Assembly: GCF_001839655.2 (NCBI RefSeq) | Contig: NZ_CP056087.1 | Coordinates: 1,488,001 to 1,552,000, forward strand | Reading direction: 5' to 3' | Length of the DNA stretch: 64,000 nucleotides | Source of the DNA: Pseudomonas argentinensis | Lineage (GTDB): Bacteria; Pseudomonadota; Gammaproteobacteria; Pseudomonadales; Pseudomonadaceae | Shown: in pieces, positions 50,399 through 58,943 of the stretch | How the letters are laid out: every line of letters begins with the position of its first letter | Position numbering within the stretch: position 1 is the first letter of the stretch | Made by a program: the position numbers and the translations under genes | Notes under the pieces: model-generated | Database searches by the model: none | What the model saw: only the letters and a program-made list of their open reading frames with translations | Told to the model about the DNA's origin: nothing

Positions 50399-52294
50399 AT
50401 GTCTCACCAATCCGATTTGATCAGCCAGGACATTCACGCCTACCTGGCTCAGCACGAGCGCAAGGAACTGCTGCGCTTCCTTACCTGCGGCAACGTCGAT
50501 GACGGCAAGAGCACCCTGATCGGGCGCCTGCTGCACGACTCCAAGATGATCTACGAAGACCATCTGGAAGCCATCACCCGCGATTCGAAGAAGAGCGGCA
50601 CCACCGGTGAGGAGGTCGATCTGGCATTGCTGGTCGACGGCCTGCAGGCCGAGCGCGAGCAGGGCATCACCATCGATGTCGCCTACCGCTATTTCTCCAC
50701 CGCCAAGCGCAAGTTCATCATCGCCGACACCCCCGGCCATGAGCAGTACACGCGCAACATGGCCACCGGCGCCTCGACCTGCGACCTGGCGATCATCCTG
50801 ATCGACGCCCGCTATGGCGTGCAGACTCAGACCAGGCGGCACAGCTTCATCGCCTCCCTGCTGGGCATCAAGCACATCGTCGTGGCCATCAACAAGATGG
50901 ACCTCAAGGACTTCGACCAGGGCGTGTTCGAGCAGATCAAGGCCGACTACCTGGCCTTCGCCGAGAAGATCGACCTGCGCCCGAGCACCCTGGAGTTCGT
51001 GCCTATGTCGGCGCTCAAGGGCGACAACGTGGTCAACAGGTCCGAGCGCTCGCCCTGGTACAGCGGCCAGTCGCTGATGGAAATTCTCGAGAGCGTGGAA
51101 GTGGCGGGCGACCGCAACTTCGACGACCTGCGCTTCCCGGTACAGTACGTCAACCGTCCGAACCTCAACTTCCGCGGTTTCGCCGGCACCCTGGCCAGCG
51201 GCATCGTACGCAAGGGCGACGAAGTCATCGCGCTGCCGTCGGGCAAGGGCAGCAAGGTCAAATCCATCGTCACCTACGAAGGTGAGCTGGAGCAGGCCGG
51301 CCCAGGCCAGGCCATCACCCTGACCCTGGAAGACGAGATCGACGTGTCGCGCGGCGACATGCTGGTGCACGCCGACAACCGTCCGCAGGTGGTCGACAGC
51401 TTCGACGCCATGCTGGTGTGGATGGCCGAAGAACCGATGCTGCCGGGCAAGAAGTACGACATCAAACGCGCCACCAGCTATGTTCCCGGCTCGATCGCCA
51501 GCATCACCCACCGGGTCGATGTGAACACCCTGGAACAGGGCGCGGCCAGCAGCCTGCAGCTCAACGAGATCGGCAAGGTCAAGGTGGCCCTGGATGCGCC
51601 CATCGCCCTGGACGGCTACGAGCACAACCGCACCACCGGCGCGTTCATCGTCATCGACCGGCTGACCAATGGCACCGTAGGCGCCGGCATGATCATCGCC
51701 GATGCGCTGGGTAGCGGTGCCGGGCATCACAGCGAAAGCGGCCATGTGTCCACCGCAGAACGCGCCACGCGTTTCGGCCAGCAGCCGGCCACCGTGCTGT
51801 TCAGCGGCTTGTCCGGCGCCGGCAAGAGCACCCTGGCTTATGCCGTGGAGCGCAAGCTGTTCGACATGGGCCGTGCGGTTTACGTGCTCGATGGCCAGAA
51901 CCTGCGCCATGACCTGAACAAGGGCTTGCCGCAGGATCGTGCCGGGCGTACCGAGAACTGGCGCCGTGCCGCACACGTGGCGCGTCAGTTCAACGAGGCG
52001 GGCCTGCTGACTTTGGCGGCTTTCGTGGCGCCCGATACTGAGGGTCGCGAGCAGGCCAAGGCGCTGATCGGTGCCGAGCGGCTGATCACCGTCTACGTGC
52101 AGGCTTCGCCGCAGGTATGTGCCGAGCGTGACCCGCAAGGGCTGTACGCGGCTGCTGGCGACAACATCCCGGGCGAGTCCTTCCCGTACGATGTGCCGCT
52201 GGATGCCGACTTGGTCATCGATACCCAGAGCGTGTCGGTGGAAGAAGGCGTCAAGCAGGTGCTGGCCGTCCTACGCACTCGCGGGGCCATCTAA
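50399..52294 (+). CDS. cysNC: bifunctional sulfate adenylyltransferase subunit 1 / APS kinase
   Basis: 631 aa from ATG 50399 ([19 protein letters not shown]); an in-frame ATG at 50363 lies inside the repeat arm. The CysN GTPase part (~1-430) has [33 protein letters not shown] and [12 protein letters not shown]. The CysC APS-kinase part (~460-631) has [35 protein letters not shown] and [11 protein letters not shown]. The fusion makes PAPS from sulfate via APS. Such fusions are usual in Pseudomonas. The stop codon is shared with the left end of a MITE-like element. Confidence 0.97.
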   Translation: MSHQSDLISQDIHAYLAQHERKELLRFLTCGNVDDGKSTLIGRLLHDSKMIYEDHLEAITRDSKKSGTTGEEVDLALLVDGLQAEREQGITIDVAYRYFSTAKRKFIIADTPGHEQYTRNMATGASTCDLAIILIDARYGVQTQTRRHSFIASLLGIKHIVVAINKMDLKDFDQGVFEQIKADYLAFAEKIDLRPSTLEFVPMSALKGDNVVNRSERSPWYSGQSLMEILESVEVAGDRNFDDLRFPVQYVNRPNLNFRGFAGTLASGIVRKGDEVIALPSGKGSKVKSIVTYEGELEQAGPGQAITLTLEDEIDVSRGDMLVHADNRPQVVDSFDAMLVWMAEEPMLPGKKYDIKRATSYVPGSIASITHRVDVNTLEQGAASSLQLNEIGKVKVALDAPIALDGYEHNRTTGAFIVIDRLTNGTVGAGMIIADALGSGAGHHSESGHVSTAERATRFGQQPATVLFSGLSGAGKSTLAYAVERKLFDMGRAVYVLDGQNLRHDLNKGLPQDRAGRTENWRRAAHVARQFNEAGLLTLAAFVAPDTEGREQAKALIGAERLITVYVQASPQVCAERDPQGLYAAAGDNIPGESFPYDVPLDADLVIDTQSVSVEEGVKQVLAVLRTRGAI

Positions 52295-52507
52295 AAACCT
52301 GCTTGTGACCAGCTGCGCTTCGGCGCTACTGCGTTGAAAACAGGCTCGGAAAGCCGCTTGCGGCTAACGCACTTCAGTGCGGCTCCAAAGGAGCGAGCGA
52401 AGCGAGTAATGTGAGTGGGCTACAGCACAGTCGTCGGCGACCCCGGCGGCTTCCTCGCCTGCTTTTGCCTTGTATCGCTCTAGCTCGCAAGGTCGTAAGC
52501 AGGTTTT
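52294..52507. mobile_element. 214-bp MITE-like element with terminal inverted repeats after cysNC
   Basis: Left end AAAACCTGCTTGTGACC (52294-52310) and the reverse complement of the right end, AAAACCTGCTTACGACC (52491-52507), match at 15 of 17. The left end begins on the last base of the cysNC stop. Inside are small hairpins (GCTGCGCTTCGGCGC; AGCCGCTTGCGGCT) but no gene. The right part (GCCTTGTA...CTCT...GGTCGTAAGCAG) resembles the right part of the element at 10821-11025. Confidence 0.65.
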
Positions 52508-52516
52508 GGTGAATAT

Positions 52517-52552
52517 AAAAATGCCCGCTCTCCTGGGAGGCGGGCATTTTTT
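52517..52552 (-). terminator. terminator of osmE (bidirectional)
   Basis: ATGCCCGC and GCGGGCAT form an 8-bp stem around a CTCCCAGGAGA loop that can pair further, with A-rich sequence on one side and TTTTTTATT on the other. It lies 19 nt beyond the osmE stop. Confidence 0.85.
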
Positions 52553-52570
52553 ATTTCAGGCTGGCGGCAA

Positions 52571-52924
52571 TCAGATGCCGTTGCCACGGGCGCGTTCGCG
52601 CTCGTTGATCTCCGTCTGCTCGCAGGTCAGGAAGCCTTTGCTTTCCACGCGGTCAGCGGAGTTGAAGGCGACGTAGTAGGGCTGCTCCTTGCCATCCTTG
52701 TTGAGGATGTAGTTGTTGCAGGTACCCGGGGCGATGGTGCGGTTGATTTGCGACGAGGGTGGGCCGCCCAGCTCCAGCACGGTGGACTTGCTCATGTCCT
52801 TCTCGACCTGCTTGACCAGCGGCTCGTTACGGAAGGTGATGTGGTCGACCGGATTCTCGGGCTTGCCGGCACAGCCGGTCAGAACGGCCAGTACACAGGC
52901 AGCGCCCAGGCTTTGCTTGAACAT
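52571..52924 (-). CDS. osmE: osmotically inducible lipoprotein OsmE
   Basis: 117 aa with a lipobox (LAVLTGCAGKP, Cys ~18). SmpA/OmlA-like fold region of the OsmE family: VDHITFRNEPLVKQVEKDMS, GGPPSSQINRTIAPGTC and NYILNKDGKEQPYYVAFN. In E. coli OsmE is an outer-membrane lipoprotein induced by high osmolarity and stationary phase. AAGGGA upstream of the start. It lies next to an unlisted small secreted-protein gene on the same strand. Confidence 0.93.
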   Translation of the reverse strand: MFKQSLGAACVLAVLTGCAGKPENPVDHITFRNEPLVKQVEKDMSKSTVLELGGPPSSQINRTIAPGTCNNYILNKDGKEQPYYVAFNSADRVESKGFLTCEQTEINERERARGNGI

Positions 52925-53044
52925 GGTTAATTTCCCTTGTGATGAACCAGACCATTTTTCTGAGCCTGGGGCGGGGAATTAAGTTCGGCTTAAATCACAG
53001 GCGCGTCTGCAGGTCCTCGGTGATGGGCCTGCTGGCCGAGAGCC

Positions 53045-53179
53045 TTATTGCTCGCTGGCGGACTGCTGCTGGCTGCTGTCGACGGCTTCGCCGAGGATGG
53101 GCGCCGGGTGCCGGCTGGGCAGTGCCAGCGCTTGTGCACTGAGCAGGCTCAGCAGCACGGTGATGGTCAGGGCTTTCAT
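53045..53179 (-). CDS. 44-aa secreted small protein
   Basis: ATG at 53179 with GAGG 11 nt upstream; stop TAA 53045-53047. The product begins MKALTITVLLSLLSAQALA, a good signal peptide (cut ~19 after ALA), leaving a ~25-residue mature peptide: LPSRHPAPILGEAVDSSQQQ plus SASEQ. Polar, without Cys. On the osmE strand, 120 nt upstream of it. No family recognised; could be a stress-induced periplasmic peptide by association with osmE. Confidence 0.55.
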   Translation of the reverse strand: MKALTITVLLSLLSAQALALPSRHPAPILGEAVDSSQQQSASEQ

Positions 53180-53326
53180 GGTGGTGTACCTCGTTTCGCA
53201 TTCGGTGTTTCACGGAACCATGCTAGGGGCGAGGCAGTCAGGGAAGAAGTCGAACGGCTCGATAGTGGCCATCGACCGTCATGATGCGTGTTGCGCGTGA
53301 CCACCGACTTGGAAGATAACGCCCCA

Positions 53327-54229
53327 ATGGAGACTGAAATGGGTCATCGTGCAGTTCCCCGTTATCCACTGGTGCTGGTGCCTGGCATGCTGGGTTTCGT
53401 CAGCCTGTTCGGTTTCGAATACTGGTATGGCATCACCACCGCGCTTCGTAACCAGGGCGTGGACGTGTACCCGGCGCGCCTGTCGCCGGTACACGCCACC
53501 GAACTGCGCGGCGAGCAGTTGGTGCTGCAGATTGCCGATGCGCGTCGGCGCAGCGGGGCGGAAAAGGTGCACCTGATCGGCCATAGCCAGGGTGCGCTGG
53601 TATGTCGTTATGCCGCCGCGCACCGACCGGAATGGGTCGCTTCGGTCACTTCCGTGGCGGGTCCCAATCAGGGCTCGGAACTGGCCGATCACCTGGAGCG
53701 CAAGTACGCCGCGAATGGCTTGGGCAGCCTACTGCTGCGCATGGGCACCCATATGCTGGCGCGGCTGTTTACCCTGCTGGACAGCGGCGCGCGCGGTGCG
53801 ACTATGCCGATCAATGCCGTCGCCGCCCACCGCTCGCTGACCACCGAGGGCGTGGGCATCTTCAACCACCAGTACCCGCAGGGCTTGCCCTCGACCTGGG
53901 GTGAAGACGGGCCGGAGGAGGTCAATGGCGTGCGCTATTACTCCTGGTCCGGCACCCTGCAGCCGGGCATCACCGATCAGGGCGGCAACCGCCGTGACCC
54001 GTCTAACTGGTTCTGTCGGCGCTTCGCCCGCAGCTTCGTGCGTGAGGCGGGTCAGTGCGATGGTATGGTCGGGCGGGTCAGTTCGCATCTGGGCAAGGTG
54101 ATCCGTGACGACTACCCGCTGGATCACCTGGATATCGTCAATCAGCATTTTGGCCGGGTCGGCGAGGGCATCGATCCGGTCGCCCTGTATATCGAGCACC
54201 TGCGCCGGTTGCACAAAGCCGGCCTGTAA
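53327..54229 (+). CDS. LipA/LipC-like triacylglycerol lipase without visible signal peptide
   Basis: 300 aa from ATG 53327 (ATG 53339 or GTG 53288 possible). Alpha/beta hydrolase of bacterial lipase family I: oxyanion-region YPLVLVPGMLGFVSLFG, nucleophile GHSQGALVCRYAAAH, SVAGPNQGSELAD, and the C-terminal VSSHLGKVIRDDYPLDHLD with the catalytic His and calcium-binding residues, then VNQHFG. Secreted relatives carry a signal peptide and need the Lif foldase; none of the possible starts here gives one, and no foldase gene is adjacent. It may be cytoplasmic or use another route. Unlike secreted LipA its two Cys pairs differ in position (WFCRR, GQCDG). Confidence 0.82.
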   Translation: METEMGHRAVPRYPLVLVPGMLGFVSLFGFEYWYGITTALRNQGVDVYPARLSPVHATELRGEQLVLQIADARRRSGAEKVHLIGHSQGALVCRYAAAHRPEWVASVTSVAGPNQGSELADHLERKYAANGLGSLLLRMGTHMLARLFTLLDSGARGATMPINAVAAHRSLTTEGVGIFNHQYPQGLPSTWGEDGPEEVNGVRYYSWSGTLQPGITDQGGNRRDPSNWFCRRFARSFVREAGQCDGMVGRVSSHLGKVIRDDYPLDHLDIVNQHFGRVGEGIDPVALYIEHLRRLHKAGL

Positions 54230-54244
54230 CTCCGCTGCAAGTCG

Positions 54245-54275
54245 GTAGCCTGGGTTGGGCGACGCGATACCCAGG
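54245..54275. repeat. GTAGCC...GATACCC repeat, single copy
   Basis: GTAGCCTGGGTTGGGCGACG followed by CGATACCCAGG: a diverged single unit of the repeat at 8416-8485 and 58467-58545. CCTGGGT and ACCCAGG can pair as a 7-bp stem. It lies 15 nt after the lipase stop. Confidence 0.6.
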
Positions 54276-54284
54276 TTGATGGTG

Positions 54285-54815
54285 TTACTCGGCCTGTGCT
54301 GCCTTCAGCGCTTCGTACGCCGGCGCCGCGTAGATACCGATCTCGACCGCCAACTCCAACACCCGTGGCAGCTCGCTGGTGTACACCAGCACGGCCTGCA
54401 GCTCGTCATCCAGTGGTTCGCTGAAGTCGACCAGCGTGTAGCCCTGGGTGTCCCTGGACAGGCTGCCAAGCTGCACCTGGATGCGATTCAGCGCCTTGAG
54501 CGGCTCGACCTTCTTCAACTGCTTGGCAGTCAGCACGAAGCTCACCTCGGGGCCGAACGACTCGGTGATCTGGGCGAACAGCTCTTCATAGCTGTCGGCC
54601 TGGAACAGCACGGTGTCCGGCAGGTTGCCGACCACCATCCATTCGCCCAGGGGAATGGGGAAGCTGTCGTCGTAATTGATGTCCGGGTTGGCGGCCAGAA
54701 AGGCGGCGGGGTCGGCATAGGCCTGGGCCGCTTCGTCGGCGATACGGGCAATTTCATCCTGCGGCAGGCAGCCCGAGCTGATTTTGCCGATGAGTTCTTC
54801 GAGCTGGGCGCGCAT
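54285..54815 (-). CDS. conserved hypothetical acidic protein
   Basis: 176 aa from ATG 54815 (MRAQLEELIGKISSGCLPQD), with CAGGAA upstream; a longer reading to 54935 overlaps gluQ. Acidic, no signal peptide, no membrane helix. Mixed alpha/beta sequence (VGNLPDTVLFQADSYEELFA, ESFGPEVSFVLTAKQLKKVE). It is 52 nt downstream of gluQ on the same strand. I recognise no family and no catalytic motif. Confidence 0.75.
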   Translation of the reverse strand: MRAQLEELIGKISSGCLPQDEIARIADEAAQAYADPAAFLAANPDINYDDSFPIPLGEWMVVGNLPDTVLFQADSYEELFAQITESFGPEVSFVLTAKQLKKVEPLKALNRIQVQLGSLSRDTQGYTLVDFSEPLDDELQAVLVYTSELPRVLELAVEIGIYAAPAYEALKAAQAE

Positions 54816-54867
54816 GGCGGGTTCCTGATGGTGAGGGTGGGGGCGCAAGGCTGCCTGTTGGCGGCGC

Positions 54868-55755
54868 TCAGCGCAACTGGCTTTCCGCCAGGTTGCGGGC
54901 ACGCGGGATAAGGTCTGCATCCCAGCGCAGGGCACTCCAGCGCAACAGCTCTTCGGCGCTGGCGTCGGCCAGCTCGCTCGGTGCGGGCTGCCCCAGGGCG
55001 CGCAGGGCGCGGATCAGCAACGCCGTGGCCTGGTCACCGGGCAGTGGCGGCGAGCGATAGGATTTGCCCAGCTTGTGGCCGTCGGGCTGGATGATCAGCG
55101 GCACATGCAGGTAACGCGGCTGCGAGAAACCGAGCAGCTCCTGCAGGTAGAGCTGGCGCGGTGTGGAGTCGAGCAGATCGGCGCCGCGTACCACGTTGTT
55201 GATGCCCTGCCAGGCATCGTCCAGCACCACGGCGAGCTGGTAGGCGTACAGGCCATCGCGGCGCCGGATCACGAAGTCGCCGACCTCGCGGCCCAGGTGC
55301 TGGCTGTATTGGACCTGCACCCGATCGCTGAAACGGTAGGTCAGTTCGGGCACGCGCAGGCGGATGGCGGCGTCGTGGCGGGCGTGCCCGGCATTGCGGC
55401 AATGGCCCGGGTAAACGCCGCCACAGCCTTCCAGCTGTTTGCGCGAGCAGGTGCAGGCGTAGGCCAGGCCCTGGTCGAACAGGCGCTGCACCAGCGCTTC
55501 GTATTCGCCATGACGGTCACTCTGGCGCACCAGCTCGCCGTCCCAGTGCAGGCCATAGCGTTCCAGAGTCTGCAGGATGGCGGCCTGGGCGCCGGGGACC
55601 TCCCGGGGCGGGTCGAGATCTTCCATGCGCAGCAGCCAGCGACCGCCAACGGAACGGGCATCGAGGTAGGAGGCGAGGGCAGCCACCAGCGAGCCGAAGT
55701 GCAGGTAGCCACTGGGCGTGGGGGCAAAGCGACCGATATAGGCGGAGTTCTGCAT
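54868..55755 (-). CDS. gluQ: glutamyl-Q tRNA(Asp) synthetase
   Basis: 295 aa from ATG 55755 (MQNSAYIGRFAPTPSGYLHF). A GluRS paralogue lacking the anticodon-binding domain that attaches glutamate to queuosine on tRNA(Asp). HIGH-like YLHFGSL, the zinc-site Cys (CTCSRKQLEGCGGVYPGHCR) and a KLGKS version of KMSKS are visible. Downstream of dksA, the standard Pseudomonas pairing, but with a terminator between them. Confidence 0.95.
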   Translation of the reverse strand: MQNSAYIGRFAPTPSGYLHFGSLVAALASYLDARSVGGRWLLRMEDLDPPREVPGAQAAILQTLERYGLHWDGELVRQSDRHGEYEALVQRLFDQGLAYACTCSRKQLEGCGGVYPGHCRNAGHARHDAAIRLRVPELTYRFSDRVQVQYSQHLGREVGDFVIRRRDGLYAYQLAVVLDDAWQGINNVVRGADLLDSTPRQLYLQELLGFSQPRYLHVPLIIQPDGHKLGKSYRSPPLPGDQATALLIRALRALGQPAPSELADASAEELLRWSALRWDADLIPRARNLAESQLR

Positions 55756-55783
55756 GGCGGGCGTTGCTACGGGTGAAACGAAA

Positions 55784-55803
55784 CGGGGCGCCTGAGCGCC
55801 CCG
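55784..55803 (-). terminator. terminator after dksA
   Basis: CGGGGCGC and GCGCCCCG pair around CTGA; on the minus strand the stem is followed by TTTCGTTTC. Lies between dksA and gluQ and would reduce read-through. Confidence 0.75.
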
Positions 55804-55816
55804 TCTGTGGATCGCC

Positions 55817-56260
55817 TCAGGAGCCGACCTGTTTTTCCTTGATTTCCGCCAGGGTCTTGCAATCGATGCACAGGGTGGCGGTGGGGCGCGCTTCCAGGCG
55901 ACGGATGCCGATCTCGACACCGCAGGAGTCGCACCAGCCGTATTCTTCGTCTTCGATCAGCTGCAGCGTCTCGTCGATCTTCTTGATCAGCTTGCGCTCG
56001 CGATCACGGGCACGCAGTTCCAGGCTGAACTCTTCTTCCTGGCTGGCACGGTCGGCTGGATCGGGGAAGTTGGCCGCTTCGTCCTGCATGTGATGCACGG
56101 TACGGTCGACTTCCTGCATCAGTTCCAGCTTCCATTTGTTCAGGATACTGGTGAAGTGGGCGCGCATCGCCTCGCTCATGTACTCCTCGCCCTTGGTTTC
56201 CTTGTAGGGTTCGAAGCCACGAATCAATTGGCCGTTTGTTGCTTTTGCTTTGGTGGGCAT
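55817..56260 (-). CDS. dksA: RNA polymerase-binding transcription factor DksA
   Basis: 147 aa. Coiled-coil protein that enters the polymerase secondary channel and acts with ppGpp. The acidic-tip motif DPADRA, the long coiled coil (~35-110) and a four-Cys zinc finger (CDSC ... CIDC) are present, so it is the zinc-bound DksA, not the Cys-less DksA2. Starts MPTKAKATNGQLIRGFEPYK. A 316-bp region separates it from the divergent aminotransferase. Confidence 0.97.
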   Translation of the reverse strand: MPTKAKATNGQLIRGFEPYKETKGEEYMSEAMRAHFTSILNKWKLELMQEVDRTVHHMQDEAANFPDPADRASQEEEFSLELRARDRERKLIKKIDETLQLIEDEEYGWCDSCGVEIGIRRLEARPTATLCIDCKTLAEIKEKQVGS

Positions 56261-56576
56261 GGATGACCGCCTCTCACTCTCTCTAATCCACTGCGCAGGG
56301 AATGTGTCCGTTGCCGTTTACAATAACGGCCCTGCGACTGCAAGCCGGCGAACTTACCAGATCGCCTCAAGCCGCGCCACTCCCGGATGTCGCGGTTGTG
56401 CGTCGGCTTTCGAGCCGGCCGCGCCAGGGCTTCCTGGTGGGCCCAAGGAACCACCCCATGCCTGGCGCCGGGTGCCTGCAATCGCAATGTAAACACGTAT
56501 TTCAGTGGTGCGTTGGCACGGTATGACAGGGCGCCGCTGATACAATTCCACCTTTATCGCTTTCCGGGGCAGACCC
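56261..56576. other. divergent intergenic region dksA | aminotransferase
   Basis: 316 bp without a convincing gene. A -10-like TACAAT (near 56540) stands about 35 nt upstream of the aminotransferase ATG, and AT-rich TTTACAATAACGG (near 56317) may belong to a dksA promoter on the other strand. No repeats seen. Confidence 0.45.
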
Positions 56577-57758
56577 ATGGCACAGCCTTACAGCGCCCGC
56601 AGCCGCGCGATCGAACCCTTTCACGTCATGGCCCTGCTGGCCCGCGCCAACCAGCTGCAGGCCGAGGGCCATGACGTCATTCACCTGGAGATCGGCGAGC
56701 CCGACTTCACCACCGCCGCGCCCATCGTGGCCGCCGGCCAGGCCGCGCTGGCAGCCGGCCATACCCGCTACACCGCGGCGCGTGGCTTGCCGGCCCTGCG
56801 CGAGGCAATTGCCGGCTTCTACGCGCAGCGCTACCGGCTGAGCATAGACCCCCAGCGCATTCTCATCACTCCAGGTGGCTCCGGTGCGCTGCTGCTGGCG
56901 GCCAGCCTGCTGGTCGACCCTGGCAAGCACTGGCTGCTGGCCGACCCGGGCTACCCCTGCAATCGCCACTTTCTGCGTCTAGTCGAAGGTGCGGCGCAGC
57001 TGGTTCCGGTCGGCCCCAGGCAGCGTTACCAGCTCACCCCCGACAGCGTGGCCGAGCATTGGAATGGCGACAGCGTCGGCGCCTTGCTCGCCTCGCCGGC
57101 CAACCCGACCGGCACGCTGTTGAGTGCTGCCGAGCTGGCTGCCCTGTCCCAGGCGCTCAAAGCCCGTGGCGGGCATATGGTGGTCGACGAGATCTACCAT
57201 GGCCTGACCTACGGCGTGGACGCCAGCAGCGTGCTGGAGGTGGATGACGAGGCCTTCGTGCTCAACAGCTTCTCCAAGTACTTCGGCATGACCGGCTGGC
57301 GCCTGGGCTGGCTGGTGGCGCCCGAGGCGGCGGTGGCGGACCTGGAGAAACTGGCGCAGAACCTCTACATCAGTGCGCCGAGCATGGCCCAGCATGCGGC
57401 ACTGGCCTGCTTTCAGCCGGAGTCGATGGCCATTTTCGAGGAGCGCCGCGCCGCCTTTGCCGAGCGCCGCGACTTTCTGCTGCCGGCATTGCGCGAGCTC
57501 GGTTTTGGCATTGCCGTCGAGCCCGAAGGTGCCTTCTATCTGTATGCCGATGTAAGCGCCTTTGGTGGCGATGCCTATGCCTTCTGCCAGCACTTCCTGG
57601 AAACCGAGCATGTGGCCTTCACCCCAGGGCTGGACTTCGGTCGCCATCAGGCTGGCCACCACGTGCGCTTTGCCTACACCCAGAGCCTGCCGCGTCTCGA
57701 AGAAGCCGTCACGCGCATCGCCCGTGGCCTGAAAAGCTGGCAAGCCCATGCAGTTTGA
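56577..57758 (+). CDS. PLP-dependent class I aminotransferase
   Basis: 393 aa fold-type I aminotransferase of the aspartate/alanine group. Conserved [58 protein letters not shown] and the PLP lysine in [18 protein letters not shown]. Annotated in P. aeruginosa next to dksA as a probable aminotransferase; substrate unknown. Its stop overlaps sfsA by 11 nt, so the two are coupled. Confidence 0.92.
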   Translation: MAQPYSARSRAIEPFHVMALLARANQLQAEGHDVIHLEIGEPDFTTAAPIVAAGQAALAAGHTRYTAARGLPALREAIAGFYAQRYRLSIDPQRILITPGGSGALLLAASLLVDPGKHWLLADPGYPCNRHFLRLVEGAAQLVPVGPRQRYQLTPDSVAEHWNGDSVGALLASPANPTGTLLSAAELAALSQALKARGGHMVVDEIYHGLTYGVDASSVLEVDDEAFVLNSFSKYFGMTGWRLGWLVAPEAAVADLEKLAQNLYISAPSMAQHAALACFQPESMAIFEERRAAFAERRDFLLPALRELGFGIAVEPEGAFYLYADVSAFGGDAYAFCQHFLETEHVAFTPGLDFGRHQAGHHVRFAYTQSLPRLEEAVTRIARGLKSWQAHAV

Positions 57759-58458
57759 GCCGCCCCTCGAAGAAGCCCGCCTGCTACGCCGCTACAAGCG
57801 CTTTCTCGCCGATATCGAAACGCCGGGTGGCGAGTTGCTGACCATCCATTGCCCGAACACCGGCTCGATGCTCAATTGCATGAGCGAGGGTTGCCGGGTC
57901 TGGTTCAGCCGCTCCACTGATCCCAAGCGCAAGCTGCCCGGCACCTGGGAGGTCGGGGAGACGCCCCATGGCCGCCTGGCCTGCATCAATACGGCGCGGG
58001 CCAACGGTCTGGTCGAAGAAGCGCTATGTGCCGGGCGGATCGCCGAGCTGGCAGGCTTTAGCGCCTTGCGCCGCGAAGTACCCTATGGGGTGGAGCGCAG
58101 CCGGGTGGACTTCTGTCTGGAGTACCCGGATGGCGTGGCCTTCGTCGAAGTGAAGAGCGTGACCCTGGGCTTTGCCGACAGCGCCGTGGCAGCCTTTCCC
58201 GACGCCCGCACCGAGCGCGGCGCCAAGCACCTGCGCGAGCTGGCGGCCCTGGCGCGTAGCGGCATTCGCGCCGTGCAGCTGTATTGCGTGAACCTGTCGG
58301 GTGTCGAGGCCGTGCGGCCTGCCAAGGAGATCGACCCGGCCTACGCGGCGGCTCTGACTGAAGCGGTGAGCGCGGGCGTCGAGGTGCTGGCCTATGGGGT
58401 GGCTATATCGCCCCAGGGGATCGAGGTAGTACGGCGTCTTGAGGTGCTGCAGACTTGA
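57748..58458 (+). CDS. sfsA: sugar fermentation stimulation protein homologue SfsA
   Basis: 236 aa. SfsA family: an N-terminal OB-like domain and a nuclease-like (PD-(D/E)XK-type) C-terminal part. Conserved [35 protein letters not shown], and [20 protein letters not shown], whose Asp/Glu-x-Lys pattern is nuclease-like. Its cellular role is still uncertain; genetics links it to maltose metabolism in E. coli. Coupled to the aminotransferase gene. Confidence 0.93.
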   Translation: MQFEPPLEEARLLRRYKRFLADIETPGGELLTIHCPNTGSMLNCMSEGCRVWFSRSTDPKRKLPGTWEVGETPHGRLACINTARANGLVEEALCAGRIAELAGFSALRREVPYGVERSRVDFCLEYPDGVAFVEVKSVTLGFADSAVAAFPDARTERGAKHLRELAALARSGIRAVQLYCVNLSGVEAVRPAKEIDPAYAAALTEAVSAGVEVLAYGVAISPQGIEVVRRLEVLQT

Positions 58459-58466
58459 GAACGCTC

Positions 58467-58545
58467 CCGGGTGTCGCTGCGCTCGACCCGGGCTACGGGG
58501 TGGCGTCGCTCTTGTAGCCTGGCGTTGAGCGCAGCGATACCCAGG
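58467..58545. repeat. GTTGAGCGCAGCGATACC repeat, inverted pair
   Basis: Reverse copy 58467-58497 and forward copy 58514-58545 of the ~31-bp unit, 9 nt after the sfsA stop. The pair faces outward, the opposite arrangement to 8416-8485. The convergent Rieske gene ends at 58554. Confidence 0.75.
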
Positions 58546-58553
58546 TTATTGCG

Positions 58554-58877
58554 TTACAGATCGACATCGACCCAGATCCCCTCGCCATCCTCGCGGCAGT
58601 CGAGTGCCCGCAGCGTGTCTCCTTCGCAGGGCCCCGCCACGCACTCGCCGGACTCGATCAGAAACAGCGCGCCATGCCGGGCGCACTGGATCAGGCTGGC
58701 GCTGGGGTCGAGAAACTGGTCGGCCTGCCATTCCAGCGGCACCCCGCGGTGGGGACAGCGGTTGCGGTACATGAACACTTCGCCGCCCTTGCGCACGGCG
58801 AACAGCTGCATGTCTTCGATACAAAAGCCCCGGCTCTGCGCTTCCGGCAGCTCATCGGAGGCGCATAGACGGATCAT
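58554..58877 (-). CDS. Rieske [2Fe-2S] domain protein
   Basis: 107 aa, a single Rieske domain. Cluster ligands Cys41-His43 (CPHRG) and Cys65-His68 (CARHG) have normal spacing. No membrane helix or catalytic partner domain, so it is a soluble ferredoxin-type Rieske protein. The nearest genes (sfsA, phuR) give no clear electron-transfer partner; the physiological role is unknown. Confidence 0.92.
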   Translation of the reverse strand: MIRLCASDELPEAQSRGFCIEDMQLFAVRKGGEVFMYRNRCPHRGVPLEWQADQFLDPSASLIQCARHGALFLIESGECVAGPCEGDTLRALDCREDGEGIWVDVDL

Positions 58878-58943
58878 CGAACTCTCCAGGCCTGAGCGGG
58901 GGATTATCCCCCATCGGCCTGGTGATGGAAGGGGCGCGTCCGT

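Noticed and set aside
52470..52676. 68-codon plus-strand frame over the osmE terminator
   Set aside because: It spans a MITE end, a terminator and antisense osmE, so it is not a plausible gene.
54285..54935. 216-aa form of the hypothetical protein next to gluQ
   Set aside because: The first 40 codons overlap the gluQ 3' end and have shadow-like composition. The ATG at 54815 has a CAGGAA upstream.
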